Of a stretch of 33,987 nt of DNA, positions 17,005 through 25,226 are shown in pieces. The translations under genes and the position numbers were made by a program. Below the pieces are notes generated by a model. That model did not search any database, was not told where the DNA came from, and saw only the letters and a list, made by a program, of their open reading frames with translations. The first letter of the stretch is position 1; every line of letters starts with the position of its first letter. Source of the DNA: Nesterenkonia sphaerica (GTDB lineage: Bacteria > Actinomycetota > Actinomycetes > Actinomycetales > Micrococcaceae); the NCBI RefSeq assembly GCF_005771565.1, contig NZ_VAWA01000020.1, positions 1-33,987 of the forward strand, in the 5' to 3' direction.

Positions 17005-18004
17005 GCGCCTCGAGGTACTGCCCGTGAGGGCCACTGCGGGCCACCGGACTGCCGTCGAGGGCAAGGATGAAGCCAGACCGCGCGGGATCCTCGTCGTGAA
17101 GCTGCTGGGCAACCTCAGGGACAATGGTCGGCCCCTCATTGCTGACCCAGCGGACACCGCTTTCGCGTATCTGTTGGACGAATCTTTCCCGGTCCCGGGG
17201 TGACAGGTAGGCCAGCACTGCGGAGTGAAACACCACCGGAATTGTGTCCTCGGGCACCTGGGCCAACAGCACGGGCAGTTGCTCACTGAGGTCGCCGACG
17301 CTGAGCAGCGGCGGGTCTTGCGCCACCAACCGGGCTCCGGCTCGTAGCCGCTCCAAGCGGTACTCCATTCCGGGCCAGACCAAGGCTTCCAGCCACCTCC
17401 GGTCCTCCTCATCGGTGAGGTCGAGCGGGTTCAGGTCGACCCCTGCCCGCCACGCCACCTCCGGGAGGCGGTCTGGAGGCGGCACACCGCGAAGTTCACA
17501 GTTCAGCGGCACAGTTGTGGACAGCACGCCAGAAGGCGTGAGGTAGGTCGTCTCGCCACTTGCGATATACCGGATCGGCCAGGCATCGGGATACAAACAA
17601 AGGCCGGCGGAGCAGCCCACCTCGATGAGCGCCAGCGGCCTTCCGGTCTCAGCGGCGATCTTCGCGAACGCCAGATTCAGTACCGCGAGCCGGCCGGCCT
17701 CATTCGTTTGGGTGCGGCGCTGCTGCATGGTGGCACGAATAGCCTTCCACCTAGAAATGAGCGCCGGGCGCACCTGCTCCCAAGGAGCCGTGGGCACCTG
17801 GTGGATCCTGGCCGCAGCGAAGAGCAGATTCGGTTGACGCTTTGACGTTTCCAGTGTCAGCAACAGCTCAAGGATGGTGCGATCCTCCGCCACTTCGGCG
17901 GCCCACTCGGCGTAGAGCGGTGAGACCGGAGCGGCTTCCACCCCGGCGAAGTGCCGATACAGCCGTTGCACCTGGCCGATGCCCTGGGTGGAAATTTCCT
18001 GCAT
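16976..18004 (-). CDS. DUF2332 protein
   Basis: The product (342 aa from ATG 18004) matches the DUF2332 family: an N-terminal helical region with SPLYAEW and ILELLLTLETSKRQPNLLFAAA, a central IEVGCSAGLCLYPD block that resembles a methyltransferase-like glycine motif, and VVFHSAVLAYLSPRDRERF near the C-terminus. Its function is not established. I prefer ATG 18004 over 18016 because TATGCT lies 7 nt upstream of it, in line with the leaderless pattern seen nearby. It is convergent with and overlaps the methyltransferase gene at its end, and is divergent from the 103-aa gene. Confidence 0.88.
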   Translation of the reverse strand: MQEISTQGIGQVQRLYRHFAGVEAAPVSPLYAEWAAEVAEDRTILELLLTLETSKRQPNLLFAAARIHQVPTAPWEQVRPALISRWKAIRATMQQRRTQTNEAGRLAVLNLAFAKIAAETGRPLALIEVGCSAGLCLYPDAWPIRYIASGETTYLTPSGVLSTTVPLNCELRGVPPPDRLPEVAWRAGVDLNPLDLTDEEDRRWLEALVWPGMEYRLERLRAGARLVAQDPPLLSVGDLSEQLPVLLAQVPEDTIPVVFHSAVLAYLSPRDRERFVQQIRESGVRWVSNEGPTIVPEVAQQLHDEDPARSGFILALDGSPVARSGPHGQYLEALRTASGPAQ

Positions 18005-18011
18005 GCTGGGC

Positions 18012-18017
18012 AGCATA
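18012..18017 (-). promoter_or_regulatory. -10-like hexamer deciding the DUF2332 start
   Basis: On the minus strand TATGCT-N7-ATG. The hexamer overlaps the alternative upstream ATG at 18016, which would therefore be outside the transcript if this is the real -10. Confidence 0.35.
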
Positions 18018-18045
18018 CGCGGAGCCTGGACACAGGACGGGTTGC

Positions 18046-18051
18046 TAACCT
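18046..18051 (+). promoter_or_regulatory. -10-like hexamer 6 nt before the 103-aa gene
   Basis: TAACCT-N6-ATG on the plus strand, the same spacing as other putative leaderless starts here. No good -35 hexamer is visible in the roughly 30 bp shared with the divergent DUF2332 gene. Confidence 0.35.
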
Positions 18052-18057
18052 GGAAAC

Positions 18058-18369
18058 ATGCACTGGTTGGCGTGGATCGTCATCGTGGCGATTGTGGTGT
18101 TCGGCATCACCCAGGTGATCAGCATGGCCACTGGACGCCCCTTGCCCTCCGGAACGGACAGTGATGAGGTCAAGAAGCTCAGAAAACGCATTGAAGAGCT
18201 TGAGGCCACCCGCTCGCCCCAGCAGATCGAGGACCGTGTCCCGACCAAGTCTGAGGTGAACCTGGCCGCGGAGGACCGGTGGCGGATCGAAATGCTCGAA
18301 GCTCGACTCGAGCAGCTGGAGAAGGACCAGAAGGACGACGGAGACGAATCGCCTGGCTCGAAGGGTTGA
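18058..18369 (+). CDS. 103-aa membrane-anchored coiled-coil protein
   Basis: I do not recognise this protein. Residues 3-23 form a hydrophobic anchor (WLAWIVIVAIVVFGITQVISM). A charged region follows with two heptad-rich helical stretches, about 36-52 (DEVKKLRKRIEELEATR) and 72-92 (RWRIEMLEARLEQLEKDQK), and a short acidic tail. It probably sits in the membrane with the coiled coil in the cytoplasm and may oligomerise. It ends 3 bp before the menA stop, convergently, with no terminator in between. Confidence 0.75.
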   Translation: MHWLAWIVIVAIVVFGITQVISMATGRPLPSGTDSDEVKKLRKRIEELEATRSPQQIEDRVPTKSEVNLAAEDRWRIEMLEARLEQLEKDQKDDGDESPGSKG

Positions 18370-18372
18370 GAC

Positions 18373-19350
18373 CTAGGCGCTGAGCAGCAGCGCAGCTGAA
18401 AAGGCAGCCGCGAAGGCCAGCCCCAGCGTGCCGGTCTGTTGGAGCACCGGGATCAGTGCTGTGCCCTCCGGGCGGGGATGGCGCCGCGGCCACATGGTCA
18501 TCAGCGGTGGTAGCGCCACTGGCCAGGCCAGTACCACCACCCAGAACCACGCGCTGGCGCCGATGAGGCTCAGCGGCAGCGCCAGTGCGAGCGCCAGCAT
18601 CAGGCAGTAGGTGGCCCGTGCCCCTGTCTGTCCCAATCGCACTGCCAGGGTGTTTTTCCCGACCTCACCGTCGGTGGGGATGTCACGCACGTTATTGGCC
18701 ATCAGCAGGGCCGAGGCGATCAGGCCATGGGAGACCGCCCCGATGCCCGCGGTCACCGCCGGGAATTCCACGGTGAAGCCGTGGAGGCGCCCCACCTCCG
18801 TGATGGCGAATGCCGTGCCCAGAGTGGCGACGAGACCGAAGAAGACAAAGACCATGACTTCGCCCAGCCCGCGGTACCCGTAAGGCTTCGACCCCCCGGT
18901 GTACCACCATGCCGCCAGTACGCACAGCACCCCGAGGGCCAGCAGCCACCACGCCTGAGTCAGGACCACCACCCCCAGGCCGGCGAGGGCCGCCACTGCG
19001 AAGCTTCCGAAGGCTGCAATCTTCACCTGGGTCGGAGCTGCGGACTGTGAGGCCGTGAGTCGCTGAGGACCCACACGCACGTCATCGGTTCCGCGCACCC
19101 CGTCGGAGTAGTCGTTGGCGTAATTCACCCCCACTTGGAGGGCGAGGGCAACGATCAGCGCCAGCACCGCCACCACAGGGACCAGTGCGTTGAAATTTGT
19201 CGGAAGGCCCTCCGCAGGGGCAACGTCCAGCGGGCCGAGGAATGGCGGCCAAGCTGCGGCGGCACCAATGAGAACCGGACACACCGCCATCGGCAGCGTC
19301 CGGGGCCGGGCTCCGGTGATCCACTCACGGGTGGTGGCCACGGGCGTCAC
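18373..19350 (-). CDS. menA: 1,4-dihydroxy-2-naphthoate polyprenyltransferase
   Basis: MenA attaches the polyprenyl side chain to dihydroxynaphthoate in the membrane, giving demethylmenaquinone. The 325-aa UbiA-fold product has about eight hydrophobic helices. The first Asp-rich motif is NYANDYSDGVRGTDD (Asn79, Asp80, Asp83) and the second region is DIPTDGEVGKNTLAVRLG. The start is GTG at 19350, or GTG at 19341, which has a better-spaced GAAGG. Both overlap the 3' end of menE, so translation is coupled. It ends the menB-menE-menA group. Confidence 0.95.
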   Translation of the reverse strand: MTPVATTREWITGARPRTLPMAVCPVLIGAAAAWPPFLGPLDVAPAEGLPTNFNALVPVVAVLALIVALALQVGVNYANDYSDGVRGTDDVRVGPQRLTASQSAAPTQVKIAAFGSFAVAALAGLGVVVLTQAWWLLALGVLCVLAAWWYTGGSKPYGYRGLGEVMVFVFFGLVATLGTAFAITEVGRLHGFTVEFPAVTAGIGAVSHGLIASALLMANNVRDIPTDGEVGKNTLAVRLGQTGARATYCLMLALALALPLSLIGASAWFWVVVLAWPVALPPLMTMWPRRHPRPEGTALIPVLQQTGTLGLAFAAAFSAALLLSA

Positions 19351-20608
19351 CTTCCTTCAGCGTCTCTACTAGCGCCTGCCGGTCAGGTTTTCCACTGGGC
19401 AGCAGCGGCATTGACCCCAGCAGCTCATAGTGCTTCGGCACAGCGGCCGGGCCCAGACGCTCACGGACCAGCTCGTTGAGCTCTTCTAAGAGATTGCTGC
19501 CCCGGGAGGCAGTGGCCAGCACCACGGCTGCTACAACTTTCTGGCCCCAATGGGCGTCGTCGATGCCAGCGACGAAGGCCTCCCGCACACCGGAGTGTGA
19601 CTCCAGGGCCCGGCGCACCTCCTCAGCGGAGACTTTGACCCCACCAGTGATGAGGACTGAGTCCGCCCGACCGGTCACGGTGAGCCTCGGCAGAATCTGC
19701 GCTGAATGTCCCCCGCCGCTGACCTCAGCAATGGTCTCCACTTCGGTGGCCCGCTGCGTGCTGAGCTGGCCCAGGTCATCGGTGCGGAAGCGGCGGTAAC
19801 GACCTTCGTGCGGGGCGGACTGGTCGAGCCGCACAGGGATTCCCTGCGGCGAGTCCGCGTCGGGCACCCATTCGAACTTCCTCGCGGTGAGTTCAGGATC
19901 CCCGTAGTAGCCCAGAGCGACCATGGGTCCGGACAGCAGCACCCGGCCGCGGGTGCCGATTTCTACGGTGACCCCGGGCAGCGGATAGCCGTCATAGACG
20001 CAGCCTCCGCAGGTCTCTGCCATACCGTAGGTACGGATGACGTTCAGGCCGGCTCCACGGGCGCGGTCGAACAGCTCAGCAGGCGTGGGGGCACCTCCGA
20101 GCAGAATCGCATCGAAGCTGGCCAGGGCGTCCAGCAGCCGGGGCCCGGGATCGCTCAGCAGCTGCTGGAGCTGGGTGGGGACCAAAGACACGAAGCGGCG
20201 CTGAGCGTTCAGCTGCTCGGCGGCCTGACTGAAGCAATCCGGGTCAGTGGTGTTCTCCAGCAGGGTCACCGGCTCCGTCTGGGCGATCAGACTCCGCGTC
20301 AGCACCGCCAATCCCGCCACATAACTGGGTTGCAGCGTCAGCAGCCACTGCCCGTGACCGCCCAGGGCCTGAGCGGTCATCTCCGCAGAAGCGTGCAGTG
20401 CCTCCCAGGACAGCAGCGTCTGCTTGGGGGTGCCGGTGGAGCCGGAGGTGCGCACTATCGCGGCAGCGCCGGTGCCGGAAGCGTCCTCGCGCTCAACCCA
20501 CTGCGGGGCGCCGCCGGGCGCGGCCGGGAGGAATTCCAGCGGGGCACTGCCGGCTTCACGGGTGCCATGGAGGGCCTGCAGCGCATGCTGCCACGAGTGA
20601 GTGTTCAT
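19325..20608 (-). CDS. menE: o-Succinylbenzoate-CoA ligase
   Basis: MenE is an ANL-family adenylating enzyme that activates o-succinylbenzoate to its CoA ester for MenB. The AMP-binding loop TSGSTGTPKQ lies at residues 54-63; TYGMAETCGG is the A5-type motif; GRADSVLITGGVKVSAEEV and LPSGKPDRQAL are the hinge and the catalytic Lys loop. At 427 aa it is somewhat short for the family, with a reduced N-terminal region. It follows menB by 21 bp and overlaps menA by 26 bp. Confidence 0.93.
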   Translation of the reverse strand: MNTHSWQHALQALHGTREAGSAPLEFLPAAPGGAPQWVEREDASGTGAAAIVRTSGSTGTPKQTLLSWEALHASAEMTAQALGGHGQWLLTLQPSYVAGLAVLTRSLIAQTEPVTLLENTTDPDCFSQAAEQLNAQRRFVSLVPTQLQQLLSDPGPRLLDALASFDAILLGGAPTPAELFDRARGAGLNVIRTYGMAETCGGCVYDGYPLPGVTVEIGTRGRVLLSGPMVALGYYGDPELTARKFEWVPDADSPQGIPVRLDQSAPHEGRYRRFRTDDLGQLSTQRATEVETIAEVSGGGHSAQILPRLTVTGRADSVLITGGVKVSAEEVRRALESHSGVREAFVAGIDDAHWGQKVVAAVVLATASRGSNLLEELNELVRERLGPAAVPKHYELLGSMPLLPSGKPDRQALVETLKEGDARGHHP

Positions 20609-20629
20609 GGGATCACGACGCCGCCTCGT

Positions 20630-21574
20630 TCAGTAGTAGTAAGGAAAGTCGGACCAATTCGGCGGCCGCTTCTGCAGGAAGGCGTCGCGGCCCTCGACAG
20701 CTTCGTCAGTCATGTACCCCATGCGGGTGGCTTCCCCGGCGAAGACCTGCTGGCCGGCCAGCCCGTCATCGGGGGCGTTGAAAGCGAACTTCAGCATCCG
20801 TACCGCCTGCGGCGACTGCCCCGCGATATCCGTGGCGTAGCCCAGGGCGACTGTCTCCAGCTCCTCGTGGGCCACCGCCTCGTTGACCGCGCCGGCGGCC
20901 ACCATATCTTCGGCGCTGTGCTCCCGGGCGAGAAAGAAGATCTCCCGCGCCTTCTTCTGGCCCACCTGCCTGGCCAGCAGCGCGGAACCGTAACCGGCGT
21001 CGAAGGACCCCACCGTGGCGTCGGTCTGCTTGAACTTTCCGTGCTGGCGTGAGGCGATCGTGAGGTCGCAGACCACGTGCAGGGAGTGCCCGCCTCCTGC
21101 GGCCCAGCCATTAACCACCGCGATCACCACCTTGGGCATGGTGCGGATGAGTCGCTGGACTTCCAAGATGTGCAGCCGCCCGGCCTTCGCCGGGTCGATC
21201 GTCTCTGAGGTCTCCCCTTCTGCGTAGCGGTAGCCGTCGCGCCCGCGGATGCGTTGGTCACCTCCCGAGCAGAAGGAGTGGCCGCCGTCCTTGGCCGAGG
21301 GGCCGTTGCCGGTCAGCAGAACCGCGGCCACATCCGGGGTCATCCGTGCATGGTCCAACGCTCGGTACAGCTCGTCCACCGTGTGGGGACGGAACGCGTT
21401 GCGGACCTCTGGTCGGTCGAAGGCGACCCGCACTGCCGGCAGATCTTGGACGATGGAGCCATCGGGAGAACGCTGGACTCGGCGGTGGTAGGTGATGTCG
21501 GTGAAGTCAAAGCCCTCGACCACACGCCACTGGTGGGGGTCGAAGGTGTCCGAGACGTTGGGGGGAAGGTTCAT
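20630..21574 (-). CDS. menB: 1,4-dihydroxy-2-naphthoyl-CoA synthase
   Basis: MenB is a crotonase-fold enzyme that closes the second ring of the naphthoquinone. The product (314 aa from ATG 21574) has the oxyanion-hole block VVNGWAAGGGHSLHVVCDL, the family motif TDATVGSFDAGYGSALLARQ, and the C-terminal WSDFPYYY. An upstream in-frame extension is rejected because it lies inside the PLDc_N gene and is Arg/Ser-rich. The ATG is 1 nt after the PLDc_N stop, so translation is probably coupled. Confidence 0.95.
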   Translation of the reverse strand: MNLPPNVSDTFDPHQWRVVEGFDFTDITYHRRVQRSPDGSIVQDLPAVRVAFDRPEVRNAFRPHTVDELYRALDHARMTPDVAAVLLTGNGPSAKDGGHSFCSGGDQRIRGRDGYRYAEGETSETIDPAKAGRLHILEVQRLIRTMPKVVIAVVNGWAAGGGHSLHVVCDLTIASRQHGKFKQTDATVGSFDAGYGSALLARQVGQKKAREIFFLAREHSAEDMVAAGAVNEAVAHEELETVALGYATDIAGQSPQAVRMLKFAFNAPDDGLAGQQVFAGEATRMGYMTDEAVEGRDAFLQKRPPNWSDFPYYY

Positions 21575-21575
21575 G

Positions 21576-21986
21576 TCAGTCGTTGGGCCCCGCTCCGCGG
21601 TCATCATCCTTCTTCTCTTGTTTCTTCTCCGCAGCGCGCCGCTCAGCCTCCCGCTTACGGCGATTCTCCTCAGCTTGGCGCCGGGCCTCTTCTTCGCGGC
21701 GCTGAGCCTGACGGCGCTGAAACTCGACATTCCGGAGGAACTCCGGATCATCATCCGGGGCCATGGGACCCTTCCGCCGGCCGCCGCCGCCTCCGTTGCC
21801 TCCTCGGGCCTTGCCGAAGCCCAGCCACAGCCCGGCTCCCAACAGCGGCAGCAGAATGATGATCGGCAGCCAGGCGGACTTGGGCAGCACGCGCACCTTG
21901 TGCCTGGGTGTCTGAATGCAGTCGACCGTGCTGTAAATCAGCAGGCCAAGTGCGACGACGCCGACAGCCATAAAAACCCGAACCAT
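21576..21986 (-). CDS. PLDc_N-domain membrane protein with a charged tail
   Basis: The 136-aa product has two hydrophobic segments (about residues 4-20 and 37-56) separated by the loop DCIQTPRHKVRVLPKSAW. This is the PLDc_N (phospholipase D nuclease N-terminal) arrangement, without any catalytic HKD domain. A Gly-rich stretch leads to a Lys/Arg/Glu/Gln-rich helical tail (about 85-130). I start it at ATG 21986, since the upstream open frame reads into intergenic sequence. It is likely a small membrane scaffold; role unknown. It heads the run into menB-menE-menA. Confidence 0.85.
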   Translation of the reverse strand: MVRVFMAVGVVALGLLIYSTVDCIQTPRHKVRVLPKSAWLPIIILLPLLGAGLWLGFGKARGGNGGGGGRRKGPMAPDDDPEFLRNVEFQRRQAQRREEEARRQAEENRRKREAERRAAEKKQEKKDDDRGAGPND

Positions 21987-21993
21987 GGCATCT

Positions 21994-21999
21994 AGGGTA
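21994..21999 (-). promoter_or_regulatory. -10-like hexamer before the PLDc_N-menBEA run
   Basis: On the minus strand TACCCT-N7-ATG, consistent with a leaderless message. The -35 is weak. If real, this promoter would drive the menaquinone genes. Confidence 0.35.
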
Positions 22000-22062
22000 G
22001 TAGACGCAGACCTGTGACGTGGCGGTTTCCGCTCCGCGCGGACCCACCGCGGACCCGTGCGA

Positions 22063-22401
22063 TCACCGGTCAGAGCGTCCCGGTTGATCGGGGTCAGCCT
22101 CGTCCGGCTCCGCGACAGGTTCCGCGGGATGTTCGTGGAAACGCTCTGCCAATTGGTCCTCAGCCGCATTGTCCTGCTGCTCGGACGTGGAGCGCCGGCG
22201 CCGCCCGACCCAGCGGGCCAGCTGCTCCCCGGCTTCCACCCTCCACGAGTTGAAGAAGAGGTAGCTGACCATCCAGGAGACAGCCAGGCCGATCAGCACC
22301 GCGAAGATGAAGGTGAAACGCCCCAGGTTGATGTAGAGACAGCCGAAGAAGACGACGGCGAAGATGCCCAGCCTGAGCACCGAATACTTAAGCACAGCCA
22401 T
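22063..22401 (-). CDS. DUF4229 membrane protein
   Basis: The 112-aa product has two hydrophobic segments (about residues 8-25 and 29-50), then SWRVEAGEQLARWVGRRRR and an acidic, Pro/Glu/Asp-rich C-terminal tail. This matches the DUF4229 family, which lies next to cytochrome c maturation and menaquinone genes in actinobacteria. The start is ATG 22401, with GGAGG 9 nt upstream and only 15 bp after the ccsB stop, so it belongs to that operon. Function unknown. Confidence 0.85.
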   Translation of the reverse strand: MAVLKYSVLRLGIFAVVFFGCLYINLGRFTFIFAVLIGLAVSWMVSYLFFNSWRVEAGEQLARWVGRRRRSTSEQQDNAAEDQLAERFHEHPAEPVAEPDEADPDQPGRSDR

Positions 22402-22416
22402 GCGCAGATCCTCCGC

Positions 22417-23517
22417 TCATTCCGGCAGCCCGGCGTAGGAGTGCAGTCCGGGGAACCACATATTGACCACGGTGTAGTTGATGATGATGCAGATGAAGCC
22501 AATGATCGACAGCCATGCGGCACGGTTCCCGGTCCAGCCTCGGGTGGCCCGGGCGTGCAGGTAGCCGGCGTAGACCACCCAGATCACAAACGTCCACACT
22601 TCCTTGGGGTCCCATCCCCAATATCTGCCCCAGGACTCGTTGGCCCATATTGCGCCGGTGATCATGGGACCCAAAGTCCAGAAGACGAAACCGACGGCGT
22701 TGAGCCGGTAGGCCCAGGACTCCAACGAGAAGGCGCTGGGCACCAGGCGCATGAACTGATTCGTGGCCAGTCCACGTTCAAATCTGCCTTTGGGTGCACC
22801 GTCCAGAACCCGTTCACGGCGGGACTGGAGCAGCTGGAGCAGATTCATGGCGAACGTGAGGGTGAACACCGCCATGGCCAGCACCGCCAGGGTGACATGG
22901 ATGGCGATCCAGGGGCTCTGCAGCGCCGGCTGCACGTGGCCGATGGGGGTGGGGAAGCCGATGGTGGCACCAGCCATCATCGTCACCACCAGTCCCAGTA
23001 CAAAGACGCCTAAGAACCGCAGGTCGCGGCGGATGAGACCGGCCAGGTAGACCACACTGACCACCAGTGCGGCCGCGGTGAGAAATTCGAACATATTTGC
23101 TGTCGGCCAGCGGCTTGCCGCAAGCCCACGGGCGACGACGGCGAAGCCATGAGCTGCAGCGGCCACCGCAGTCAGTGCCACCGCCACGTTCGCAAATGGC
23201 CGGGTGGTGCCGACATAGGCAAGATCGTCGTCGACAAGGTCTTCATCGCTGGCCCGCGGTGGGGCGGCATCATTGGGCGCGACAGCGTCGTTCGGCGCGG
23301 AAGCGCCCACCAAGCGTTGTGCACGCTCACGCTGCTGCTCAGCGGAGAGTTCAGCCTCCACTCGGCGGATCGTGGCGGAGCTGCGGACGGTGTCCACGGT
23401 GAACAGGATGAACGCCAGGGTGTAGATGAAGGCGCTGATCAGCATGAACAGCTCGGAGTATTCGGCCAGCTGCACGTTGATGGGGGCCAGATGTGTGGAC
23501 AGCGGAGCTGCAATCAT
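22417..23517 (-). CDS. ccsB: Cytochrome c biogenesis protein CcsB (System II)
   Basis: CcsB (also ResC) works with ResB to move haem across the membrane and join it to apocytochrome c. The 366-aa polytopic protein has the WWD motif WGRYWGWDPKEVW (296-308) and candidate haem-ligand histidines at 123, 207, 321 and 359. A variable cytoplasmic loop at about 50-105 is rich in Ala/Asp. Its ATG overlaps the resB stop (ATGA), so the two are made together. Confidence 0.95.
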   Translation of the reverse strand: MIAAPLSTHLAPINVQLAEYSELFMLISAFIYTLAFILFTVDTVRSSATIRRVEAELSAEQQRERAQRLVGASAPNDAVAPNDAAPPRASDEDLVDDDLAYVGTTRPFANVAVALTAVAAAAHGFAVVARGLAASRWPTANMFEFLTAAALVVSVVYLAGLIRRDLRFLGVFVLGLVVTMMAGATIGFPTPIGHVQPALQSPWIAIHVTLAVLAMAVFTLTFAMNLLQLLQSRRERVLDGAPKGRFERGLATNQFMRLVPSAFSLESWAYRLNAVGFVFWTLGPMITGAIWANESWGRYWGWDPKEVWTFVIWVVYAGYLHARATRGWTGNRAAWLSIIGFICIIINYTVVNMWFPGLHSYAGLPE

Positions 23518-25226
23518 GACTCGTTGTTCTCCTCTGGGGGACGGACCGGCCAGGCCTTCTCGAACTGGGTGCGCAGGGCGATGTTCTCATCGCGGAGCCG
23601 GAAATCTTCGCCGCGGGCGAGCAGGCCGTATTTGACCAGTGTACGACCGTGCTCATTGGCTTCGACGGTGACCCAGGCTCGGCGTCGTCGCAGAAAGAGA
23701 CTGGCGATGAGCCCGGCGGTGGCCGTCATGGCGAAGATCAGAATGTAGGTGGTGCCGGGGTTGTAGTGGATGTCGATGGCGATGTAGTCCTGGACTTCCT
23801 CGAACTCTATGGACCCCAGGCCATCCGGCAGTTGGTGGGTCTCACCGAGGGCCAGGGTGATGGCGCCGTGTTCGGTCTCGCGAGTGTTGAGCTCGGTGAG
23901 GTCTTCGGTGTCAAGCACATAGACGTTTTGGGGTACGCCCTCGTCGAGTCCGAGGTCTCCGGCGTAGGAGTTCAGATGCAGCTCAGGGTTGCCCAGTTCC
24001 GGGTCCGCTGAGATCGCCAACCCATCTCCGGTGTCGTGCGCGGTGGGCAAGAACAGTCCCACAAAGCCGAGTTGCTCCGGGGACGCGTCGGGGGCTTTGA
24101 CCACTGCCATGGAGGTGTAGACCGGATCGTCCGGCCGGGTGATCACCGGTCCGGAGAAGGCGACCTCTCCCTCTCCGTCCCGCACGGTGACCACCGGTGC
24201 GTAGCCATTGCCCACCAGGTAGATCTGCGCCCCACCTCCGAGCGAGAGCGGGTGGTTCACTTTGAGCTCTGTCTGCTCGGGCTCGGCCTCGGGGCCGTCT
24301 TGGACGGTGACATCGGCGGTGAAGTCCAGTGCCTGACCGTAGTGAGGGTTGGGCTCTCCGTTGAAGAGCTGCCGGTCGAAGGCCCGTTCGAAGCTGTCTA
24401 ACCGGATGGAGAATGGTTCGAGGTTCTCTTCCTGGAACCACGTGCCGGGGTAGAAGTTGTCATAAGCGACCAGCGCGTTGACGAAGGCCTCATCCTCGAT
24501 CATCACCTTCTGGCCCCGGTAGCTGAACATGGCACCGGCTGCGACGAAGATGAGCACTCCCACCAAAGAGACGTGGAAGACGATGTTGCCGATCTCCCGC
24601 AGGTAGCCCTTCTCAGCACCCACCGATCCGGTGCCGTCGCCATTGCGCCGGACATCGACCCGGTAACGGCGTTTCTTCAGCATGCTCGCGGCGTCGCTGA
24701 GTGCTTGTTCGGGGCTGGTCGCCTCACCGGCAGCCTCGAGCTCCAGCGCCCCATATTCGGGAAGTCGCTCCAACCGGCGGGGGGTCCGCGGTGGGGGGCT
24801 GACCATCTGCTGATAGTGCTTGCGGGTGCGCGGAACTATGCAGCCGATCAGTGAGATGAACAGCAGGATGTAGATGGCGGAGAACCAGACCGAGGAGTAG
24901 ACGTCAAAGATCTGGAAGAAGTCCAGAATCGGACCCAGCGTGGGGTTGTCCTCGATGTAGGTACGCACGGCGAACGAGTCTTGGACCCGCTGCGGGAAGA
25001 TCGAACCCGGCACCGCGGCGATGGCCAGCAGCAGCAGGAGCATCAGCGCGGTGCGCATGGACGTCAGCTGGGTCCATGCCCAGCGAAGCATCCCAGTCAC
25101 GCCCAGGGCAGGGGCGGTGACGTCCTTCTTGGCCACACCCTGAGCCTCATTCAGAGCGTCCTCGCGAGCGTTGTCACGGTGAGCCGAGGGCTGGGTCTCA
25201 GGGGCGGCGTCGTTCTCAGTGCTCAT
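23514..25226 (-). CDS. resB: Cytochrome c biogenesis protein ResB
   Basis: The 570-aa ResB/Ccs1 protein has three N-terminal hydrophobic segments (about residues 50-70, 110-130 and 200-225), a large extracytoplasmic domain and a final membrane segment near 490-510. It partners CcsB in System II cytochrome c assembly. I start it at ATG 25226 (MSTENDAAPETQ), which overlaps the ccdA stop as TGATG; an upstream in-frame stretch lies within ccdA and is rejected. Confidence 0.94.
   Translation of the reverse strand: MSTENDAAPETQPSAHRDNAREDALNEAQGVAKKDVTAPALGVTGMLRWAWTQLTSMRTALMLLLLLAIAAVPGSIFPQRVQDSFAVRTYIEDNPTLGPILDFFQIFDVYSSVWFSAIYILLFISLIGCIVPRTRKHYQQMVSPPPRTPRRLERLPEYGALELEAAGEATSPEQALSDAASMLKKRRYRVDVRRNGDGTGSVGAEKGYLREIGNIVFHVSLVGVLIFVAAGAMFSYRGQKVMIEDEAFVNALVAYDNFYPGTWFQEENLEPFSIRLDSFERAFDRQLFNGEPNPHYGQALDFTADVTVQDGPEAEPEQTELKVNHPLSLGGGAQIYLVGNGYAPVVTVRDGEGEVAFSGPVITRPDDPVYTSMAVVKAPDASPEQLGFVGLFLPTAHDTGDGLAISADPELGNPELHLNSYAGDLGLDEGVPQNVYVLDTEDLTELNTRETEHGAITLALGETHQLPDGLGSIEFEEVQDYIAIDIHYNPGTTYILIFAMTATAGLIASLFLRRRRAWVTVEANEHGRTLVKYGLLARGEDFRLRDENIALRTQFEKAWPVRPPEENNES

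Noticed and set aside
21575-21754. N-terminal extension of MenB
   Set aside because: It overlaps the PLDc_N gene and lacks crotonase features; ATG 21574 fits the family length.
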